Shown here: one piece after another, positions 17,300 to 26,555 of the stretch
Layout: each line of letters begins with the position of its first letter
Position numbering within the stretch: the stretch's first letter is position 1
From: Candidatus Sedimenticola sp. (ex Thyasira tokunagai)
GTDB lineage: Bacteria; Pseudomonadota; Gammaproteobacteria; Chromatiales; Chromatiaceae
Direction of reading: 5' to 3'
Assembly (NCBI GenBank): GCA_037318855.1
Contig: CP134874.1
Location: forward strand, 4,341,001 to 4,405,000
DNA: 64,000 bases
The notes under the pieces: generated by a model
Told to the model about the DNA's origin: nothing
The model's database searches: none
The model's input: only the letters and a program-made list of their open reading frames with translations
Program-made: the position numbers and the translations under genes

Positions 17300-18112
17300 T
17301 CAGAAGCCACGCGACTCCCTGATCTTTACGTAGGCCTGACGGATCTCATGAGTCTTCTGGGCAGCCATCTTCATCATCTCTTCCGGTAGACCCTTCGAAA
17401 CCAGCTTGTCCGGGTGGTGCTGACTAAGTAGTCGCCGGTAGGCCCTCTTCACCTCAGCGTCACCGCTCTCCCTGCTGATGCCGAGAATGGCATAGGCATC
17501 CGTCAGTGTCGGGCCTTTAGGCTCAGGTGCCCCGTGGCGCCCCGCACCGGCTCCACCACCGAAGTGCCGCTCAGCCTCAATCATCTTCTGCAGCCGCCGA
17601 AAAGCAAACTCAGGGATACCCACCTGATTGCAGATATGCAGTAGCAACCGCTCTTCCGCCGAGTCCAGCCTGCCATCGGCATAGGCGGCCTGAAGTTGGA
17701 TCTCTATAAACATCTGAATCAGGGTGTTGCGGCGATGGCACTCGCGGCGGAACTGTTCCAACACCTCATCCAGGGGGAATGTCCCCTGTTTGCCCTGATT
17801 AAACAGATTGATGGCGGTCTTGCGCATACCTGCATCGAGATCCATCTGGTCCATTACGGCTTTGGCAAGGGCAATTTCATCTCTCGATACTTTGCCATCC
17901 GCTTTGGCGATGCTGCCCATCACGGAGAAAGTGGCGGTAAAGAAGGCGGTCTGAACCCGCTCACGATCGCCAGGGGCGAACTGCTCGCCCCTGTCGAGCC
18001 CACCGAGACCCTTATCCAGGTTGTGCCCCACTACCGCGCCCAGCAACGCCCCAAGAGGCCCACCCAACATAAAACCGAAGGCACCGCCTGCTACTTTTCC
18101 CCACCAACTCAC
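17300..18112 (-). CDS. djlA: Co-chaperone DjlA (TerB and J domains)
   Basis: 270 residues. A glycine-rich hydrophobic N-terminus (GAFGFMLGGPLGALLGAVVG) probably inserts in the inner membrane. A TerB-like domain follows (FSVMGSIAKADGKVSRDEI, YADGRLDSAEE), and a C-terminal J domain carries the HPD motif (SQHHPDKL) that stimulates DnaK ATPase. This is the DjlA architecture; in E. coli it works with DnaK and the Rcs pathway. A CbiM-like gene lies 10 bp upstream on the same strand. Confidence 0.92.
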   Translation of the reverse strand: MSWWGKVAGGAFGFMLGGPLGALLGAVVGHNLDKGLGGLDRGEQFAPGDRERVQTAFFTATFSVMGSIAKADGKVSRDEIALAKAVMDQMDLDAGMRKTAINLFNQGKQGTFPLDEVLEQFRRECHRRNTLIQMFIEIQLQAAYADGRLDSAEERLLLHICNQVGIPEFAFRRLQKMIEAERHFGGGAGAGRHGAPEPKGPTLTDAYAILGISRESGDAEVKRAYRRLLSQHHPDKLVSKGLPEEMMKMAAQKTHEIRQAYVKIRESRGF

Positions 18113-18122
18113 TTAAATTCTC

Positions 18123-18788
18123 CTATTTACCATCAAGATAGAGCCTATCGCTGAATGAATAGAGCCAATGAGGACGATAGAGCACCATCACGGTGACCGC
18201 CCAACCATTGAGAAACGCCTCCGGCATAAACATCAGCGGAAAAAACGGCATCAACCCCTGCTCCAGTTCCGCCAGTGTAAAAACTCCGCCTGCAACCAGC
18301 AAGCCCACCGCCAAATAACCGCTGATCAGTGCCGCCAGACCCGCTGTGAGAAAGCCATTGACCAGCACATAGATAAAGAAGTTCTTTGGCAGAAGCGAGC
18401 GTACCATAACCAATGCGGTGATAGAGATGGTGGCGGGAATAACGCTGGTAGTGAAAGCGTTGACCGCAAACAGCTCCCAGCTACCGGCACTGTTGAGTGT
18501 CACGCCACCAAGGACAATACCACCTAAAACCACCGTAAGTGACCAGCCAAACATCAATGTCATTGCTGTGATGCCAAGAAGGTGAAAGGTGAGCTGATCA
18601 TTTGTGGCTACCCGCATAGTCCACAGCAGCAGCAAAGTAACACAGCTGCCGAAGTAGACATTCAGTACCCCACCGTTAATAAGCCGTCGCCATGGCGCTT
18701 GGTATAATGCATAGAGAAAAAGCAGGAGATAACACACTGATATTACCCAGAGAAAGGGAGAGGGGAAAATATCGCCGGAAAACTCCAT
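18123..18788 (-). CDS. CbiM-like energy-coupling-factor membrane protein
   Basis: 221 residues with six or seven hydrophobic helices. LTFHLLGITAMTLMFGWS and FFPLMFMPEAFLNGW resemble the CbiM/NikM family of cobalt and nickel ECF transporters. The N-terminal metal-binding MHIxxG motif of true CbiM is absent. No ATPase (CbiO), CbiN or CbiQ gene is nearby, so it is either an orphan S-component or has another role. It probably shares a transcript with djlA. Confidence 0.7.
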   Translation of the reverse strand: MEFSGDIFPSPFLWVISVCYLLLFLYALYQAPWRRLINGGVLNVYFGSCVTLLLLWTMRVATNDQLTFHLLGITAMTLMFGWSLTVVLGGIVLGGVTLNSAGSWELFAVNAFTTSVIPATISITALVMVRSLLPKNFFIYVLVNGFLTAGLAALISGYLAVGLLVAGGVFTLAELEQGLMPFFPLMFMPEAFLNGWAVTVMVLYRPHWLYSFSDRLYLDGK

Positions 18789-18966
18789 CTGTCGAATCTA
18801 CTCGACTTCACACCACTCTTCCAGAGTGGCAACTATTTCTGGATATTCTGAACAAAGCATGGACGATTACCCTGCAATCAAGATGGAGAAGCAGCGCTAA
18901 AGATCACCTCACCTTCGCCGATAAGTATAGCGAGACCGAAATAAACCGCGTCTCAGGAGGTTCGAG

Positions 18967-19176
18967 ATGATCCGCACTTACAACATGGCTAGCGGCGAGC
19001 TGCTTCAACAGCAGTACAAGGCCGACGCAACGAAGATGCCGGAACGGCACCCTGTGGACATCTCCTACCCGGCAACGCAACTTCAGGAGGTAACCCTCGA
19101 AACCGAGCAGAGAGTCGACGGTATGCCCGCCGACCTGGCTCAGGTAGCTATCGACCAGTTTCTTGATCAACAGTAA
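18967..19176 (+). CDS. Small conserved-looking hypothetical protein (69 residues)
   Basis: Acidic, soluble 69-residue product starting MIRTYNMASGELLQQQYK. The ATG follows AGGAGG at 6-base spacing and a perfect 15-bp terminator hairpin lies 19 bases after the stop, so it is a complete single-gene unit divergent from the CbiM-like gene. No cysteines, membrane segment or known motif. The family is not recognised. Confidence 0.65.
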   Translation: MIRTYNMASGELLQQQYKADATKMPERHPVDISYPATQLQEVTLETEQRVDGMPADLAQVAIDQFLDQQ

Positions 19177-19194
19177 ACAGGAACATACTGTAGT

Positions 19195-19229
19195 AAATAA
19201 GGCCTGTGGCAACACCACAGGCCTTATTT
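19195..19229. terminator. Bidirectional terminator
   Basis: Perfect 15-bp stem AAATAAGGCCTGTGG / CCACAGGCCTTATTT with a 5-base loop. The A/T ends give a T-rich tail on either strand. It separates the 69-residue gene from the converging giant gene. Confidence 0.85.
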
Positions 19230-19261
19230 GTGATCCACTAGCGAAACCAAACTCAACCGTA

Positions 19262-22200
19262 TCAGAGATCCCTCGCTAGTCGGAAGCCAACAACAAACAG
19301 CTTGGCATCGGCATCATGGTGGCCGCGTTTGGTCGTTCTCAGGCTGTCTCCCGGTTTATTGAAGGCTCCGCCACGCACCACACGCTCACGGCAGCCGGCA
19401 TCCACCCATGCGCTGCCATCAACCGGAGCCCCCTGGTAGTTGCCGTGGTAACAGTCGGCCACCCACTCCATGACGTTGCCGGCACTATTGTGCAACCCAA
19501 AGGGGTTGGCTTCGAAACGGCCTACAACCGCTGTCGATTTATGGTCCCAGGGACTCCCACAATTAAAGCAGTTAGCACGATTCTCTCCTATCTGAAAACC
19601 CCACCAGTAGGTAGTATCACTACCGGCCGCTGCTGCGTATTCCCACTCAGCCTCAGTAGGCAGGCGATACCCCTTGCCGGTCCGCCTGGAGAGCCAGGCA
19701 GCATATGCCGACGCATCATCCCAGCTGACATTCATTACCGGCCGCCGCCCACGGCCCCAACCAAGATCATCAGGCAGCTTGCGATCGGTTGCTCGCACAA
19801 ACAGAGCATACTCATCGAAAGTCACCTCATAACGGCCAATGGCGAAACTCCCGACACTCACTTTGTGGCTTGGCCGTTCCTCAGAAGCCAACTGGCTTCT
19901 ATCGCTGCCCATGATGAACTCACCACCGCGAATGTAAACCATATCCGGCGCCCTGCCGCCCCCGGTCAAGCGGTCTTGTATCAGAGTGCCGGTTGCCGTC
20001 TCCTTGATAACGGGAACCGCTGGTTTCACTTCAGGCTGGACAAACTTTCCAGCCGGGGCTGTCTGCGGCACCTCCGTCGATGAGACTTGCGGTTTCTCTT
20101 GAACAGGCCGCTTGGCAACAGGCTGTGATTGCAACGGAACGCTACCAGGCACGGTTTGCAGTGGCGTATTGGCGGGCATCTCAACCTGAACCGGTGGTTT
20201 CTCCTGCTGAAGAATCCGGCCAATAATCTCTCCCCCCCCACTCATGATGGAAAAGATCTCAACCAACCCAAAAGCCGCCACCGCACCCACCAGACCACTC
20301 ACCATTAGGCTCTTTAGCGGGCTTGTGCTTTCAATATCCAGAACTTGCTTCTTGCTGGCCAACCGCTCATCTGTCAAACCGTCTACGGGACGATCACTCT
20401 CAATCTTCTGCTGTACCTTATAGAGTGCCTCTTCGACCTGTTTTTTCGCCTCCTGCGCCTCATTGCGGCTGAACTCCGCCTCATCCATATCATCCTGAGA
20501 TGCCTCTAGCGCGAGCTTCAGTCTGTCTATCTCACTGTTGCCTTCCTCTATCCTCTCTTCCAACAAGAGAGAGTCTTTTCGACTCTTCTCCAGCTCACGC
20601 CGACGCTCGTCCAGTGAACTCTGCAGAGAGTCCATCTCCTGGCGAACGGCCTCGCTCTCGGTGGCCTCAACCGATCCTGTCAGCTCACTCTCTCTGATTT
20701 TCGCTCGTGCCTCCTCAAGCTCCAGCTGCAGCATTACAACCTGATCATCTGATGAGCCACCCTCCAGCTCAGCGGGCTTGGCGGCCAACTCTTCCTCGGC
20801 AGACTCAAGTGCCTGACGCAGCTGCGCCATATCTTCTTCTGCCTGCTCACGCACCAATTCAAGCTCTGCCTGTAGTGCGGTCACCTCCTCTGCACCACCC
20901 CCCTGTTGCGCCGCCTCTATCTGCTCCGCATACTGCTGCATGATAGAGCGAAGCTCTTCCACCTCACCGCTGAGTCGGTGAGCCTCTTGTTCCACTACCG
21001 CCTTCTCTTCAACTACCTCATCCAGGCGTGATTGCAGCACTGACGCCTGTGCCAGAGCCCCCTCTAGTAGCTCAAGCTCTTGGCGCTGATTGTCACGCTC
21101 GGTCTCAAGCGCCTCGATCGCTTCTCTTGCCTCTTTGTCTGAGGCACCAACCTCATCAAGGGCACTGCCAATCTCCTCAAGCTCCTTCTTCAGTACAATC
21201 AGCTCTTCATGCTCGGACTCCCGCAGTGCCAACTCACCCTCCCGGCTTGTGGACTGCTCTTCCAAACGCTGTTTACTCGCTTCACTTTCCGCGAGTTTTT
21301 TCTGCAGACTATCTATTTGACGCTGCCAGTCAACGAGGGTGGATTCGCCCTCTGCCAGGCGGCTCGCCTCCTCTTCACGCAGCGTCGTCAGCTGCGCCTC
21401 CAGCTCACCCTTCTCTTGCTCCAGGCGCTGCAGATCTTCATCACCACTCTGCTCCTGCTCCGCCAGCTCGCTCTGAAGCGACTCGGTCTGCTCGGTGGCT
21501 GTTTTCAGCGCTTCTTTCAGCGTCTCCTGCTCCTCCTGCAGGGTCACCAACTGCTCCTTCAGCTCACCCCTCTCCCGCTCAAGCCGCTGTTGCTGTTCAC
21601 CTACGCTCTGCTCACGCTCCGTAAGCTCACCTTTCAGGCTCTGCTGCTCTTCCCGCAGGGTTGCCAGCTGCTCCACCAGCTCACCCTTCTCTTGCTCCAG
21701 GCGCTGCTGTTCTTCATCGCCGCTCTGTTCATGCTCCACCAGGTCGCTCTGAAGTGACTCGGTCTGCTCGGTGGCCGCTTTCAGCTGACCTTTGAGTGTC
21801 TCCTGCTCTTCCCGCAGGGTCGTCAGCTGCTCATCAAGTTCACTCTTCTCCCGCTCCAGGCGTTGCTGTTGTTCACTGCCGCTCTGTTCACGTTCAGACA
21901 GATCGACCTGAAGTGACTCGGTCTGCTCGGTGGCCGCTTTCAGCTGACCTTTGAGTGTCTCCTGCTCTTCCCGCAGGGTCGTCAGCTGCTCATCAAGTTC
22001 ACTCTTCTCCCGCTCCAGGCGTTGCTGTTGTTCACTGCCGCTCTGTTCACGTTCAGACAGATCGACCTGAAGTGACTCGGTCTGCTCGGTGGCCGCTTTC
22101 AGCTGACCTTTGAGTGTCTCCTGCTCTTCCCGCAGGGTCGTCAGCTGCTCATCAAGCTCTCTCTTCTCCTGCTCCAGACGTTGCTGTTGTTCACTGCCGC

Positions 22201-24499
22201 TCTGTTCACGTTCAGACAGATCGACCTGAAGTGACTCGGTCTGCTCGGTGGCCGCTTTCAGCTGACCTTTGAGTGTCTCCTGCTCTTCCCGCAGGGTCGT
22301 CAACTGCTCATCAAGCTCTCTCTTCTCCTGCTCCAGACGCTGCTGTTGTTCACTGCCGCTCTGTTCACGTTCAGACAAATCGACCTGAAGTGACTCGGTC
22401 TGCTCGGTGGCCGCTTTCAGCTGACCTTTGAGTATCTCCTGCTCTTCCCGCAGGATCGTCAGCTGCTCATCAAGCTCTCTCTTCTCCTGCTCCAGACGCT
22501 GCTGTTGTTCACTGCCGCTCTGTTCACGTTCAGACAAATCGACCTGAAGTGACTCGGTCTGCTCGGTGGCCGCTTTCAGCTGACCTTTGAGTATCTCCTG
22601 CTCTTCCCGCAGGGTCGTCAGCTGCTCATCAAGCTCTCTCTTCTCCTGCTCCAAACGCTGCTGTTGTTCACTGCCGCTCTGTTCACGTTCAGACAAATCG
22701 ACCTGAAGTGACTCAGCCTGTTCAGCGGCGGTTGTCAGCTGTGTCTGCAACTCAGACACTTCACTCTCTCGACGGGTGGCTTCTTGCTCAAGAAGACCGC
22801 TCAGATGCTCAACCTCATCACGCTGACTATCGCATTCGTCCTCAAGCTTCTTAACCTCCTCCTGGGTTTCCCGATCCGACTGATCCGCCGCCTCAAGGGC
22901 ACCACCGAGGGTCTCGAGCTCGATCTTTAGCGCAGTCAATTCGTCATGTTCCTGCGCCTGAACTTTCAGCATGCTCTCCTGGCTCGATGTGCGAGCTTCC
23001 AAACTGAGCCTGCCCTCCTCACTCTCATCCAGCTCTTTCTGCAGATCCACCAATCGGGCTTCCAGCAACGCCCTTGCTTCTTCTGCCGAATTTTGTGCTT
23101 CCAGTTTTTTCAACGTCTGAGATAGCTCACTCTCCAGGCGTCGTTTCTCATCATTAGCAGCGCTGTTCTGCTTTTCTACCTCATCCAGCTTCTCTTTGGT
23201 CTGATCCAGCACCACCTTGATCTTGCGTGCCGTCAGATTCTGCTCTTTGGCTATCCCCTCCATCCGGGCCAGGCGAGCCTTCAGCAGCTCAACCTCTTTA
23301 CTGTTATCCCCCCCCCCGCTGACGAGCTCCCCCGGCACCCCATTCTGATCGGTGTGCAGCTGAATAATCTCTGCGCCCTCATCAGCACCGGCCGACTCCA
23401 ACTGCTCCGTGTCAACCGATTCCAGCCCCCCTTTAAGAATGGAAGCCTCTATTCCATGATCGAGAAGCAAGTAGGCGGCGGTAGTACTGACCTGCCCATT
23501 TTTGCAATAGACGATGTAGTGCTGATCACTACTCAATTCATCGAAACGGCGACGCAGATTATTGAAGGGGATGGAAGTGCTGCCGGGTACTCTTCCCGCC
23601 AAGTGTTCTGCAGTGGGGCGTACATCAAGCCAGATGGCTCCCTTCTCCACCAGGGCCAGCGCCTCCTCGTAGCCGATAGTCCCGGCAAGAGGGTGCTTTA
23701 CGTAGTCGACGAAGTCCTGCTTGTCCAACCGAATCAATACACCGTTGGTCAGCATGGTAACCGTGCTGCCTCTGGGTTTATCTGATAGCAGCGCATCCTC
23801 TCCGAAACTGTCGCCGGGACCCAGGCGTGCCACCTCCTTCGACTCGCCCCCATCTTCAGAAAGGCTGACCAGGCACTCACCCTTATGTATCAGGTAGAAG
23901 TAGTCACCTTCATCACCCTGGCTAATCACCACATCCCCTGCCAGGGTTCTCACCTCCTCCATGCGCATCATCACATTCTGAATATTGGCGGCGGGAATCT
24001 GCTGAAAGGCCCGTGACTGAAGCAGTTGACTCATCCAGTCATCGTCAACCACCTGCTCCTCGAAAACATTGACCTCGTAAGCGGCATCTTCCACACCGGC
24101 AAACAGATCAGCAAGAAACTCATTATCGACACTGACGGTTTCAATCTTAGTTTTGGCTAAAACGGTAAATTTACGTGGTGACTGGTGAGCAATAGGATAG
24201 CGAGCCATGTTACTGCTCGAACTGATGGCGTCGACTTCATTCTTTCCCGACTTAATGGAGAGACTGCCGGAGAGCAGATAGATGCGCTGGAGATTCTCAT
24301 CTCCCTCCTTAAAAAGGCGATCGCCCTTGCTGTGTTTTTCAAACACGGCAACGTCAAACAGCCGATCAAGACTCTCGGCCGGCAAGGTATTAAGCGGAAT
24401 TAATTTCCGCAAAATCTCTAATCCATTCTGTTTTGGCACTACTGCCACGCCATCTCCTTCGAAGGGGTCATCCAAATTGGAGTTCAGCCGTAAAAGCAT
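19262..24499 (-). CDS. Giant cNMP-cNMP-rhodanese-coiled-coil-TM-SUMF1 protein
   Basis: 1745 residues. Order: degenerate cyclic-nucleotide-binding fold (about 30-140); a second one with a canonical phosphate-binding cassette (FGEDALLSDKPRGST, about 155-270); rhodanese domain with active loop CKNGQVS (about 275-375); coiled coil (about 405-1390) including near-identical 53-residue repeats; one membrane helix (LMVSGLVGAVAAFGLVEIF, near 1403); proline-rich linker; SUMF1/formylglycine-type domain (about 1518-1743; GGEFIMGS, YRLPTEAEWEYAA, NVMEWVADCY, RGGAF). The two cysteines of catalytic formylglycine enzymes are not in the RGGAF segment, so ligand binding is more likely than catalysis. With no signal peptide, the N-terminus should be cytoplasmic and the SUMF1 domain periplasmic. 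Overall function unknown. Confidence 0.85.
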   Translation of the reverse strand: MLLRLNSNLDDPFEGDGVAVVPKQNGLEILRKLIPLNTLPAESLDRLFDVAVFEKHSKGDRLFKEGDENLQRIYLLSGSLSIKSGKNEVDAISSSSNMARYPIAHQSPRKFTVLAKTKIETVSVDNEFLADLFAGVEDAAYEVNVFEEQVVDDDWMSQLLQSRAFQQIPAANIQNVMMRMEEVRTLAGDVVISQGDEGDYFYLIHKGECLVSLSEDGGESKEVARLGPGDSFGEDALLSDKPRGSTVTMLTNGVLIRLDKQDFVDYVKHPLAGTIGYEEALALVEKGAIWLDVRPTAEHLAGRVPGSTSIPFNNLRRRFDELSSDQHYIVYCKNGQVSTTAAYLLLDHGIEASILKGGLESVDTEQLESAGADEGAEIIQLHTDQNGVPGELVSGGGDNSKEVELLKARLARMEGIAKEQNLTARKIKVVLDQTKEKLDEVEKQNSAANDEKRRLESELSQTLKKLEAQNSAEEARALLEARLVDLQKELDESEEGRLSLEARTSSQESMLKVQAQEHDELTALKIELETLGGALEAADQSDRETQEEVKKLEDECDSQRDEVEHLSGLLEQEATRRESEVSELQTQLTTAAEQAESLQVDLSEREQSGSEQQQRLEQEKRELDEQLTTLREEQEILKGQLKAATEQTESLQVDLSEREQSGSEQQQRLEQEKRELDEQLTILREEQEILKGQLKAATEQTESLQVDLSEREQSGSEQQQRLEQEKRELDEQLTTLREEQETLKGQLKAATEQTESLQVDLSEREQSGSEQQQRLEQEKRELDEQLTTLREEQETLKGQLKAATEQTESLQVDLSEREQSGSEQQQRLEREKSELDEQLTTLREEQETLKGQLKAATEQTESLQVDLSEREQSGSEQQQRLEREKSELDEQLTTLREEQETLKGQLKAATEQTESLQSDLVEHEQSGDEEQQRLEQEKGELVEQLATLREEQQSLKGELTEREQSVGEQQQRLERERGELKEQLVTLQEEQETLKEALKTATEQTESLQSELAEQEQSGDEDLQRLEQEKGELEAQLTTLREEEASRLAEGESTLVDWQRQIDSLQKKLAESEASKQRLEEQSTSREGELALRESEHEELIVLKKELEEIGSALDEVGASDKEAREAIEALETERDNQRQELELLEGALAQASVLQSRLDEVVEEKAVVEQEAHRLSGEVEELRSIMQQYAEQIEAAQQGGGAEEVTALQAELELVREQAEEDMAQLRQALESAEEELAAKPAELEGGSSDDQVVMLQLELEEARAKIRESELTGSVEATESEAVRQEMDSLQSSLDERRRELEKSRKDSLLLEERIEEGNSEIDRLKLALEASQDDMDEAEFSRNEAQEAKKQVEEALYKVQQKIESDRPVDGLTDERLASKKQVLDIESTSPLKSLMVSGLVGAVAAFGLVEIFSIMSGGGEIIGRILQQEKPPVQVEMPANTPLQTVPGSVPLQSQPVAKRPVQEKPQVSSTEVPQTAPAGKFVQPEVKPAVPVIKETATGTLIQDRLTGGGRAPDMVYIRGGEFIMGSDRSQLASEERPSHKVSVGSFAIGRYEVTFDEYALFVRATDRKLPDDLGWGRGRRPVMNVSWDDASAYAAWLSRRTGKGYRLPTEAEWEYAAAAGSDTTYWWGFQIGENRANCFNCGSPWDHKSTAVVGRFEANPFGLHNSAGNVMEWVADCYHGNYQGAPVDGSAWVDAGCRERVVRGGAFNKPGDSLRTTKRGHHDADAKLFVVGFRLARDL
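21750..22735 (-). repeat. Six near-identical 159-bp tandem repeats inside the giant gene
   Basis: The string GACCTGAAGTGACTC recurs at 21905, 22064, 22223, 22382, 22541 and 22700, an exact 159-base period (53 residues). Each unit reads TESLQVDLSEREQSGSEQQQ and so on, ending LKGQLKAATEQ. Fifty-three residues equal six heptads plus one hendecad, compatible with a continuous coiled coil. More diverged units extend the array towards about 21420. Confidence 0.9.
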
Positions 24500-24876
24500 T
24501 ACCCACCGACTGTTTGCCGGGGTAAAGCTGCTGGATCACCCTATTAAATCATTACTCTTTACGGGACACCATAATACTTTAGGGGCGGACAGAGTCGTTA
24601 GCAGCGCTCTAACAGACATATAGCCCCCCGTTTTCAGAACCAGTTCACATTTTATACCCGGCATATCACGCCCCGTTATTCATTGCACTAGCCGTGACGA
24701 AAAGTTGAACACATATGACGCCTAAAGAAACCTCTGGATAAATCATGAGGCCTTCCAAGTCTGTTTATGCCCCTCTTTTCCCTTTATCATCCACAGTGGT
24801 GAGTTTAGCAGCAGGTGCACTAACCGTATTTGTGATTATAGTGCACACTTCAAAGCACAAATTTCCAAGGTAATCG
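24500..24876. other. Divergent intergenic region
   Basis: 377 bp between the giant gene (minus) and the gamma-glutamyltransferase homologue (plus); it must hold both promoters. I saw no gene, repeat copy or convincing sigma-54 or FNR element in it. Confidence 0.4.
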
Positions 24877-26436
24877 ATGAGCAGTCAACATGGCATTGTC
24901 GCAGCAGGCCACGAGAGTACGGCCCAAGCGGCGATAGAGATCTTTCGTGAGGGAGGAAATGCATTCGATGCCGCCCTCGCAGCACTATTCACCAGTTGTG
25001 TAGCGGAGCCTGTGCTCTCATCCTTGGGAGGCGGCGGCTTCCTGCTGGCTCAGTGCGACGGAAAAGCACCACTGGTTTATGATTTTTTTGCCCATACACC
25101 AAAACATAAGCCGAAAGAGAACGAAACCGAGCTCTACCCAATACTTGCCGATTTCGGCACCGCCCAGCAGGAGTTCCACATCGGCATGGGCTCCATTGCC
25201 ACGCCCGGAGTGATCAAGGGGCTGTTTGCTGTTCACAGAGATCTCTGCAGGCTTCCTCTGAAAGTCATCATAGAACCTGCTTGTGAGATCGCTCGTAACG
25301 GCGTGGTCATCAACGCCTTTCAGCACTATATCTCTGACATTGTCTCGCCCATCATTAAATCAAGCACAGACGCACTACGGATTCATCAGAGTAGCAAAAC
25401 AGAGGGGGAAATTGCCGGCCAAGGTGAAGTTGTTACTCACCCTGAAATGGCAGATGCTTTTGAATCCCTGGCCATTGAAGGCGAAGATCTTTTCTACCTT
25501 GGCGAGATGGGACGGAAGCTGATAAGCACCTGCAAAGAGCAGGGCGGCTGTATGACCGCCGAAGACCTTAGTAATTACGAGCTGGTTCGCCGCCACCCAC
25601 TGATCCTCAACTATCACGGTGCACAGCTCGCCACCAACCCGGCACCTTCTGTCGGCGGTACACTGATTGCTTTCACTCTGGCACTGCTTGAACGAGAACG
25701 ACTGGGCAGGTTTCCCGCTAACAGTTTCGATCACTTGCAACGGATAGCACGGGCAATGCAACTTACCCAGGAACTCAGGCAGGAGAGAGGTATTGACCAA
25801 AACCTTAATGAAGCAACCAGCCGGCAAATACTTGGCAGCGAACACCTTGAGCGCTATCACAAAATCATGCAGGAGCACAGCCGCTTTTCACGCGGCACAA
25901 CTCAGATTAGCGTTGCCGACAGCGACGGTAACTTCGCCAGTATGACGCTTTCCAACGGCGAGGGATCGGGTTTCGTCATTCCTAATACAGGCATCATGCT
26001 GAACAATATGCTGGGGGAAGAGGATATAAATCCATACGGTTTTCACCAGTGGCCGGAGGACAGACGTATCGCATCAATGATGTCTCCCTCCCTGGTAACA
26101 GATGATAATGGCAGAACATTGGCGGTGGGATCAGGCGGCTCCAACAGGATTCGCAGCGCCATCCTGCAGGTGCTGGTTAACCTACTGGATCTGAAGCTGC
26201 CAATCAATGAAGCGGTTGAACAGTCACGACTCCACTACGAATCAGGCCTACTCAACTTTGAAACAGGCCCGGAGAAAAGTGTCATCGAGCAGCTAATGGC
26301 AGCATATCCGGAACATCGCCTATGGCCGGATAAGAACCTCTTCTTCGGTGGTGCACACTGCGTATTACGTGATGGGAACGGCAACCTATATGGTAAAGGA
26401 GACAGTCGAAGAGGAGGGGTCTGCCAAGAGATTTAG
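24877..26436 (+). CDS. Gamma-glutamyltransferase family protein
   Basis: 519 residues of the Ntn-hydrolase gamma-glutamyltranspeptidase family. N-terminal HGIVAAGHESTAQAAIEI and GGNAFDAALAALF are typical. The autoprocessing nucleophile is expected at Thr341 in RGTTQISVADSDGNFASMT, and SGGSNRIRSAILQVLVN matches the C-terminal subunit. There is no signal peptide, unlike E. coli Ggt, and the processed junction has GTTQ instead of the usual TTH. It may be a cytoplasmic amidohydrolase-like member (YwrD/CapD-type) rather than glutathione hydrolase. Confidence 0.85.
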   Translation: MSSQHGIVAAGHESTAQAAIEIFREGGNAFDAALAALFTSCVAEPVLSSLGGGGFLLAQCDGKAPLVYDFFAHTPKHKPKENETELYPILADFGTAQQEFHIGMGSIATPGVIKGLFAVHRDLCRLPLKVIIEPACEIARNGVVINAFQHYISDIVSPIIKSSTDALRIHQSSKTEGEIAGQGEVVTHPEMADAFESLAIEGEDLFYLGEMGRKLISTCKEQGGCMTAEDLSNYELVRRHPLILNYHGAQLATNPAPSVGGTLIAFTLALLERERLGRFPANSFDHLQRIARAMQLTQELRQERGIDQNLNEATSRQILGSEHLERYHKIMQEHSRFSRGTTQISVADSDGNFASMTLSNGEGSGFVIPNTGIMLNNMLGEEDINPYGFHQWPEDRRIASMMSPSLVTDDNGRTLAVGSGGSNRIRSAILQVLVNLLDLKLPINEAVEQSRLHYESGLLNFETGPEKSVIEQLMAAYPEHRLWPDKNLFFGGAHCVLRDGNGNLYGKGDSRRGGVCQEI

Positions 26437-26555
26437 CTGGCTTTAGTAACGAGCAAAAGCCTCTATAGCCAGTAAATTGTGCAATTAAAGCTATTGGAAA
26501 AAAAATATTCTATGCTATGTTTAGCATGCACCTCACACCAACCCAGGAGTGTTCC

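Noticed and set aside
21028..21757. Plus-strand proline, serine and leucine-rich frames inside the giant gene
   Set aside because: They mirror the Glu/Gln-rich coiled-coil repeats on the opposite strand.
21750..22735. CRISPR array
   Set aside because: The 159-bp units are contiguous coding repeats without spacers.
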